Assembly (NCBI GenBank): GCA_030619715.1
Contig: JAUXAW010000006.1
Span: 1-37,823, forward strand
Length of the DNA stretch: 37,823 nt
Direction of reading: 5' to 3'
Source: a candidate division WWE3 bacterium
GTDB taxonomy: Bacteria; Patescibacteriota; WWE3; JAUXAW01
Part shown: positions 33,477 to 37,823 of the stretch, in pieces
Layout of the letters: each line of letters opens with the position of its first letter
How positions within the stretch are numbered: position 1 is the stretch's first letter
The notes under the pieces: generated by a model
What the model was told of the DNA's origin: nothing
The model's input: only the letters and a program-made list of their open reading frames with translations
Databases searched by the model: none
Made by a program: the position numbers and the translations under genes

Positions 33477-34025
33477 TTAAAACGGCATCTTTTTCGATAC
33501 TTCCTCTGGATCTACGTCCTCCTTACCACCTGATTGCGCTGATTTATCCGCTGATAACGCTGATTTGGTTTCGGATTCCGCTGATTTTTTCTGCTTAGGC
33601 TTCTTTTCCTCAGCCTTGACCTCCGGTTCCCCCACCGGAGCTGGAGGCACCGCCAGCGCCTGCCCCGTACTGGATGGTGCTGGAGCCCCACCGGGACGCT
33701 GCAACATCACCATATCATTGGCAACAATTTCCGTCCTTGATCGACGATTCCCGTCCTTACCTTCCCAGGTTCGCGTCTGCAACCGCCCCTGAATATAAAC
33801 TTTTTGCCCCTTGGTCAGATACTGACTGCAGATTTCCGCCAGCCGGTTCCAGGCGACGATGTTGTGAAATTCGGCACTCTCCTTGCGTTCCCCCTCGGCC
33901 GTCTTCCACACACGGTTGGTCGCTACTCCAAAATTGCAAACCGCGTGTCCCGCCGGAGTGTAGCGCAACTCCGGGTCGCGAGTCAGGTTGCCGAGGACAA
34001 CCGCCATATTAATCGATCTCGCCAT
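33477..34025 (-). CDS. ssb: Single-stranded DNA-binding protein
   Basis: NMAVVLGNLTRDPELRYTPAGHAVCNFGVATNR...FHNIVAWNRLAEICSQYLTKGQKVYIQGRLQTRTWEGKDG. Confidence 0.97.
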   Translation of the reverse strand: MARSINMAVVLGNLTRDPELRYTPAGHAVCNFGVATNRVWKTAEGERKESAEFHNIVAWNRLAEICSQYLTKGQKVYIQGRLQTRTWEGKDGNRRSRTEIVANDMVMLQRPGGAPAPSSTGQALAVPPAPVGEPEVKAEEKKPKQKKSAESETKSALSADKSAQSGGKEDVDPEEVSKKMPF

Positions 34026-34038
34026 AACTTCTCACCAC

Positions 34039-34320
34039 CTACTCAGAACATACAATCAAAAACCGCAACACCTCATCATCAAGATTAAGTTTCTTTTCCA
34101 GCTCTTTGATCTTGGAGGGGGTTAACTTGAAGTTGAGAAGGTGATAGATGCCTTCGGTGAGGTGCTTGATCGGATAAGCCAAAACACGCTTGCCCCACGC
34201 TTCCTCCTTGGCAACCTCGCCCTTGTTCTTTGTAATCAAGTCCTTGATCTTATCCACTTCTGCCTTCAGTTCCGCTTCGCTCACTTCGGGCTTCAGAACA
34301 ACCATTAGTTCGTAGTTCAT
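34039..34320 (-). CDS. rpsF: 30S ribosomal protein S6
   Basis: MNYELMVVLKPE...WGKRVLAYPIKHLTEGIYHLLNFKL. Confidence 0.96.
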   Translation of the reverse strand: MNYELMVVLKPEVSEAELKAEVDKIKDLITKNKGEVAKEEAWGKRVLAYPIKHLTEGIYHLLNFKLTPSKIKELEKKLNLDDEVLRFLIVCSE

Positions 34321-35090
34321 ATCTTCACCGTCACCACATCACCGTCTTGAACTTGGTAATCCTTCCCTTCCACCCGGACCCAACCTTTGGCCCTGGCCTC
34401 TTGATATGATCCGGCTACGTCTAGCTTTGCGAAAGGGATCACCTCGGCCCGGATAAACTTGTCTTCAAAATCTGAGTGTACCATCCCAACCGCTTCTTTG
34501 ACAACCGCTCCCCGCTTGACCGGCCAGGCCTGAACCTGCTTACCACCTTCAACCGTAAACATCGTAATCAGGTCGAGCAATTTATAACATTCTTTGATTA
34601 TCTGGTCAAGAGTGGCCCCGTCGGGATACTCCTTGTTGAGATAGACAAAAGTTGGCTTAAGGATTCCGGCCTGTTTGAGCTCCTCACTGATGATTTCAAT
34701 ATCACGCTGGGAGTCGACACTTCCCATCACATGAGCAACCTGAGGATTCTCAAACGCCCTAACAACATGCAAGACAGCATCGCACTCACGAATTTTAGCC
34801 AGAAAGCGGTTGCCGAGTCCGGCGCCCTTGTGAGCGTCTTTGACCAAACCAGCGATGTCAATAAATTTGATCGCCGCCGGAACTACCTTCAAATCTCCCC
34901 GAGCCACACCCGAAACGACCTCCACCAACCTCTTTAAGCGCTTATCCGGCACCTCCACCACTCCCACATTCGGCTCAATCGTCGTAAATGGATACTCGGC
35001 CACATAAGCAATCTGCCGGCCTAAGAGGGCGTTAAACAGCGTCGACTTCCCCGCGTTAGGTAAGCCGACTATCCCTACTTCTAAAGCCAT
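34317..35090 (-). CDS. ychF: YchF/Obg-family GTPase-like protein, compact form lacking the coiled-coil region
   Basis: VGIVGLPNAGKSTLFNALL; YPFTTIEPNVGVVEVPD; FIDIAGLVKDAHKGAGLGNRFLAKIRE; C-terminal TGS-like FIRAEVIPF...RVEGKDYQVQDGDVV; 257 aa. Confidence 0.92.
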   Translation of the reverse strand: MALEVGIVGLPNAGKSTLFNALLGRQIAYVAEYPFTTIEPNVGVVEVPDKRLKRLVEVVSGVARGDLKVVPAAIKFIDIAGLVKDAHKGAGLGNRFLAKIRECDAVLHVVRAFENPQVAHVMGSVDSQRDIEIISEELKQAGILKPTFVYLNKEYPDGATLDQIIKECYKLLDLITMFTVEGGKQVQAWPVKRGAVVKEAVGMVHSDFEDKFIRAEVIPFAKLDVAGSYQEARAKGWVRVEGKDYQVQDGDVVTVKI

Positions 35091-35163
35091 CTTGCTTCAA
35101 TTCTATCACACTAAGAAACTCTCACTGACATTTTTGTTAATTGTGGTAATATAGATAGGAAAG

Positions 35164-35616
35164 ATGGGCTTAGTGGATAAGGAAAAGCATCAAAAAACCC
35201 TCTCATACATTTGGTCTCTTAAAGAGCGGGCCGAGAAATTACGGGAAGAAGCTGATGATTGGGAAGCAAAGCCACGTATGAGTAAAGGGCTAAAGAAGCT
35301 AAAGACTCATTCAGGATCCCTTAGACGCATAATAAAAATAGCCTCAAAACCAAAATTAACCGAAAAAGAAAAAAGGCAATTAGTCCGTTTGACTAAGCGC
35401 CAGCTTACTCTACTCAAGAAACACTTTTTGTCGGTGCACAGGGTAATTCAGAAAAACCCTAGTGGGTTTTGGGACAAAAAAATTAAAAGCACCGAGAGAG
35501 AATTGGAAGAGCTTCTTACTCTTTACGAAGAAATCGTACCGCTCTTGTTCCGAAAGAAATCCGCTGCTTTCCCGGAAGAATTACAAAGAAATTCCCGAAC
35601 AAAAGGAGGTGATTAG
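35164..35616 (+). CDS. Hypothetical coiled-coil protein (150 aa)
   Basis: ORF with TGGTAATAT extended -10 immediately upstream; Lys/Glu-rich helices. Confidence 0.65.
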   Translation: MGLVDKEKHQKTLSYIWSLKERAEKLREEADDWEAKPRMSKGLKKLKTHSGSLRRIIKIASKPKLTEKEKRQLVRLTKRQLTLLKKHFLSVHRVIQKNPSGFWDKKIKSTERELEELLTLYEEIVPLLFRKKSAAFPEELQRNSRTKGGD

Positions 35617-35617
35617 T

Positions 35618-35908
35618 ATGAATAAAAAGCTTTATGTTGGTAGTCTCGACTACAGTATGACCGCCAGTAAGTTAGAGGAAATGTTTACCGATGCTGGGCA
35701 TGTGGAGAGCGCGGATGTAATTATGGACCGCGACTCCGGTCGCTCCAAAGGTTTTGGTTTCGTGGAGATGAGCACCGAGGAGGAGGCCAAAGCTGCTATC
35801 GAGATGTTTAACGGCAAAGAAGTTGACGGACGGGCTCTAATTGTTAATGAAGCTCGACCGCGAGCTCCTCGCGAAGATCGAGGGTCTTTCCGTGGACGGA
35901 GATACTAA
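35618..35908 (+). CDS. RRM-domain RNA-binding protein
   Basis: RNP2 KLYVGSL; RNP1 RSKGFGFVEM; RG-rich tail; RBS aaaaggaggtgattagt-ATG. Confidence 0.95.
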   Translation: MNKKLYVGSLDYSMTASKLEEMFTDAGHVESADVIMDRDSGRSKGFGFVEMSTEEEAKAAIEMFNGKEVDGRALIVNEARPRAPREDRGSFRGRRY

Positions 35909-35916
35909 AAACTGCA

Positions 35917-36262
35917 GACCGCTCTCATGAAAGTCTTTGAGGAACCTTGTGAACTCCCCCTTGGCTGCGAGGTTTTTTATTCTTTCTATTATTTTTTGTT
36001 TTTTAAGAGGCTTTTGGAGACCAAGATAAAAAGTGTTATTTCTGACGGTGAGAGCGTAGCATTGAGCAAAAAGACGAGGGAACTCGAGCAGGAACTCTTT
36101 GTTTGTTTTCTCTTGCTTTTTGGTGTTTGCCCGGTTGATCAGTACGATGCCCTCGGGCTTGAGAAGCTTAATTACGTTTAGGTAGAACTCTAGACAACTA
36201 CATCTAGGATCAACCTCATCGTCTTTGAAGGTATCTATTAAAACTAAATCAAATCTTGGCCG
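35917..36262 (-). pseudogene. Spermidine-synthase-like methyltransferase C-terminal fragment
   Basis: RRPRFDLVLIDTFKDDEVDPRCSCLEFYLNVIKLLKPEGIVLINRANTK; the upstream SAM-binding half is missing. Confidence 0.5.
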
Positions 36263-36743
36263 CCGGTAGGCGGCTTTTTCTGAATTTTCCCTGGGGGTAG
36301 AAATCCTCAAAATACTTATCTCGGTGGAACTCAAAGTCCTTCCCCCGGTTTTTTCTAAGATATCTTCTTACATCTTTCTTTGTCTGGGCCAAGAGTTTGT
36401 CCAAATCTAAACCTAAATTTATGTGGATCGTTCTGGTGGGGCAAAGAGCCCAGCGGGATTCTTCATAGCCAAATTTTTTTAGGCGCTCTAAGATTGCCGG
36501 TGTGCGTGGATCGTCCGTTGTCAGGTTTGGTTCGAGCTTAATAAGGAGGGTGCGATGTCTCTTTGCTACTCTATCTATTTTTTGCAAAGAGACCTTGGGG
36601 TCACATCTTTGAATCTTTATTATCGAGCCCACGAGAGGGAGGTGCCGAATTAGAATGAAAGTACCGTTGATCTTTTCTACAATCCAACCCCGTTTCCCAA
36701 AGAAGTTGTTATATTCCACGTACTGGCGATAATCCCGTCCCAT
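36249..36743 (-). pseudogene. FemAB-like aminoacyltransferase, truncated N-terminal fragment
   Basis: ESRWALCPTRTIHINLGLDLDKLLAQTKKDVRRYLRKNRGKDFEFH; ends abruptly at a GCCGCC palindrome. Confidence 0.55.
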
Positions 36744-36989
36744 TTGGATTCATTCTATCATCGAACCCTTTCATTTGTCACTCTCCCCCTCCTCGGTTCG
36801 GGCAGAGAAACCTTAATCTCAAAAGGTAAGGTTACGCTTTGGCTGTCCCGACAAATAAAGACGGTATCGCGAGCTTATTTTATCACAAAGCGGCTAAAGG
36901 GAGTTTGACTGCTACGAATCATATCATGGTAGTCATGGTAGTGAGGTTTCAGGAATAGGAAATCGAAGAAAAAATTTCAGGTGCTAAGC

Positions 36990-37013
36990 TAAGATACCTT
37001 CGGGGTATCAGAA
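36990..37013 (-). terminator. Hairpin (GATACC-TTCGG-GGTATC) just downstream of the SPASM gene
   Basis: 6-bp stem with UUCG-type loop abutting the stop of the 37017 CDS. Confidence 0.4.
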
Positions 37014-37016
37014 CCA

Positions 37017-37823
37017 CTATATAAAATCTACGTGCGGCTTAACTTTTAACCTAAGATAACGAATGATATCATTATAATAATTAAATCTAAAACCGCAGTG
37101 TTTTGCACATTCTAACTTAGCTATTTTAGCTAAAACCCTTTTTCTGCGAGAGCTATTCCAAATTTCCGAAAAGGAAGTTTTTATCTCACCAAAATCATAC
37201 TCCTGTCTATACCTGAGATCACAACACCCATAGACATGCTTGTCTGCACAAACAACCGCTGAAAGAAAAGGAGCGAAACACTTTTTGAAAGTAATTTTTC
37301 GTCTTGATTCCTGGCCGCGAAATGCATCGGCGAAAACTGGAATCCCTAACTTCTTGCCCAAAATTTTGGCTTTTTCAAATTCTTTATTAATTCTCATATT
37401 TAAACTTTCTGAATCTTTTTGCGGCCCAAAAAACCTCTCAGCAAAAAGTATTTTCCTAAGACCAACATAATCTACTCCCAACCTTTTGCCCAATCTCACC
37501 GCTTCTGCGGCCTTTCGGTAATTCCTAAAAAAGCAAAAATTCATCCCAATTAAGAAGTTGTCTTTCTTCTTCCCTTTTTTAAGCTTGACTAAATAATTGA
37601 TGTTGCTTAATACCCTATCGAAGTTAGCCCCCAAGTCTTTGGGTCGATGGGTTTTCAAGTAGTCTTTTTTATTCGTAGCATCCAAGCTCACCCTTACCCC
37701 CTCGCAACAATTTAAAATAGTCTCTATAACCTTTTTTGTAGGTGAAGAAAAATTAGAAATTACTGCTACTTTTAGCCCTGCAGTTTTACAAAGATTTAAA
37801 ATCTCTTTTATATCAGGGTGCAG
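37017..37823 (-). CDS. Radical SAM/SPASM-domain protein, partial (N-terminus beyond right edge)
   Basis: The ORF-track start at 37691 is GTG, but the frame stays open to 37823 (LHPDIKEILNLCKTAGLKVAVISNFSSPTKKVIETILNCCEGVRVSLDATNKKDY). SPASM-like Cys residues in VVCADKHVYGCCDLRY...LECAKHCGFRFNY. Confidence 0.8.
   Translation of the reverse strand: MHPDIKEILNLCKTAGLKVAVISNFSSPTKKVIETILNCCEGVRVSLDATNKKDYLKTHRPKDLGANFDRVLSNINYLVKLKKGKKKDNFLIGMNFCFFRNYRKAAEAVRLGKRLGVDYVGLRKILFAERFFGPQKDSESLNMRINKEFEKAKILGKKLGIPVFADAFRGQESRRKITFKKCFAPFLSAVVCADKHVYGCCDLRYRQEYDFGEIKTSFSEIWNSSRRKRVLAKIAKLECAKHCGFRFNYYNDIIRYLRLKVKPHVDFI

Noticed and set aside
1-37823. CRISPR arrays, rRNA genes, transposases, prophage modules
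   Set aside because: None seen: no direct repeat-spacer arrays, no rRNA motifs, and no DDE/serine/tyrosine recombinase motifs in the ORFs.

Overview
A 37.8 kb gene-dense bacterial window. It looks like a Candidate Phyla Radiation/Patescibacteria genome, because core genes are compact, rpsF-ssb-rpsR is not followed by rplI, and RF1 and YchF are shortened; this placement is inference. Recognisable core genes are yebC (partial), a type IV secretion/conjugation-type ATPase, a histidine kinase/receiver/RluA/LytR_C operon, uppS, an Lgt-like/DksA-type zinc-finger fusion, an M16 peptidase, rtcB, tRNA-Leu(CAA), dnaB, an MBL-fold hydrolase, hisS, an EamA transporter, rpmE, an RF1-like factor, HtrA, a CtpA-like protease, a GlmL/MutL-like ATPase, rpsR, ssb, rpsF, ychF, an RRM protein and a radical SAM/SPASM protein (partial). 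The strongest non-obvious signal is at 23760-24090. It reads as a complete histidine-class T-box riboswitch: a Stem I with a CAC specifier, an antiterminator with the 7-nt bulge UGGGACC, and a competing terminator. It lies upstream of an uncharacterised 64-aa ORF and hisS. Other points of interest are a 51-aa basic protein plus PIN-domain module with an antisense promoter, several families of short degenerate tandem repeats that supply stop codons or are translated inside proteins, and a set of orphan small genes with their own promoter and terminator. All calls are by eye from sequence; no database search was run.
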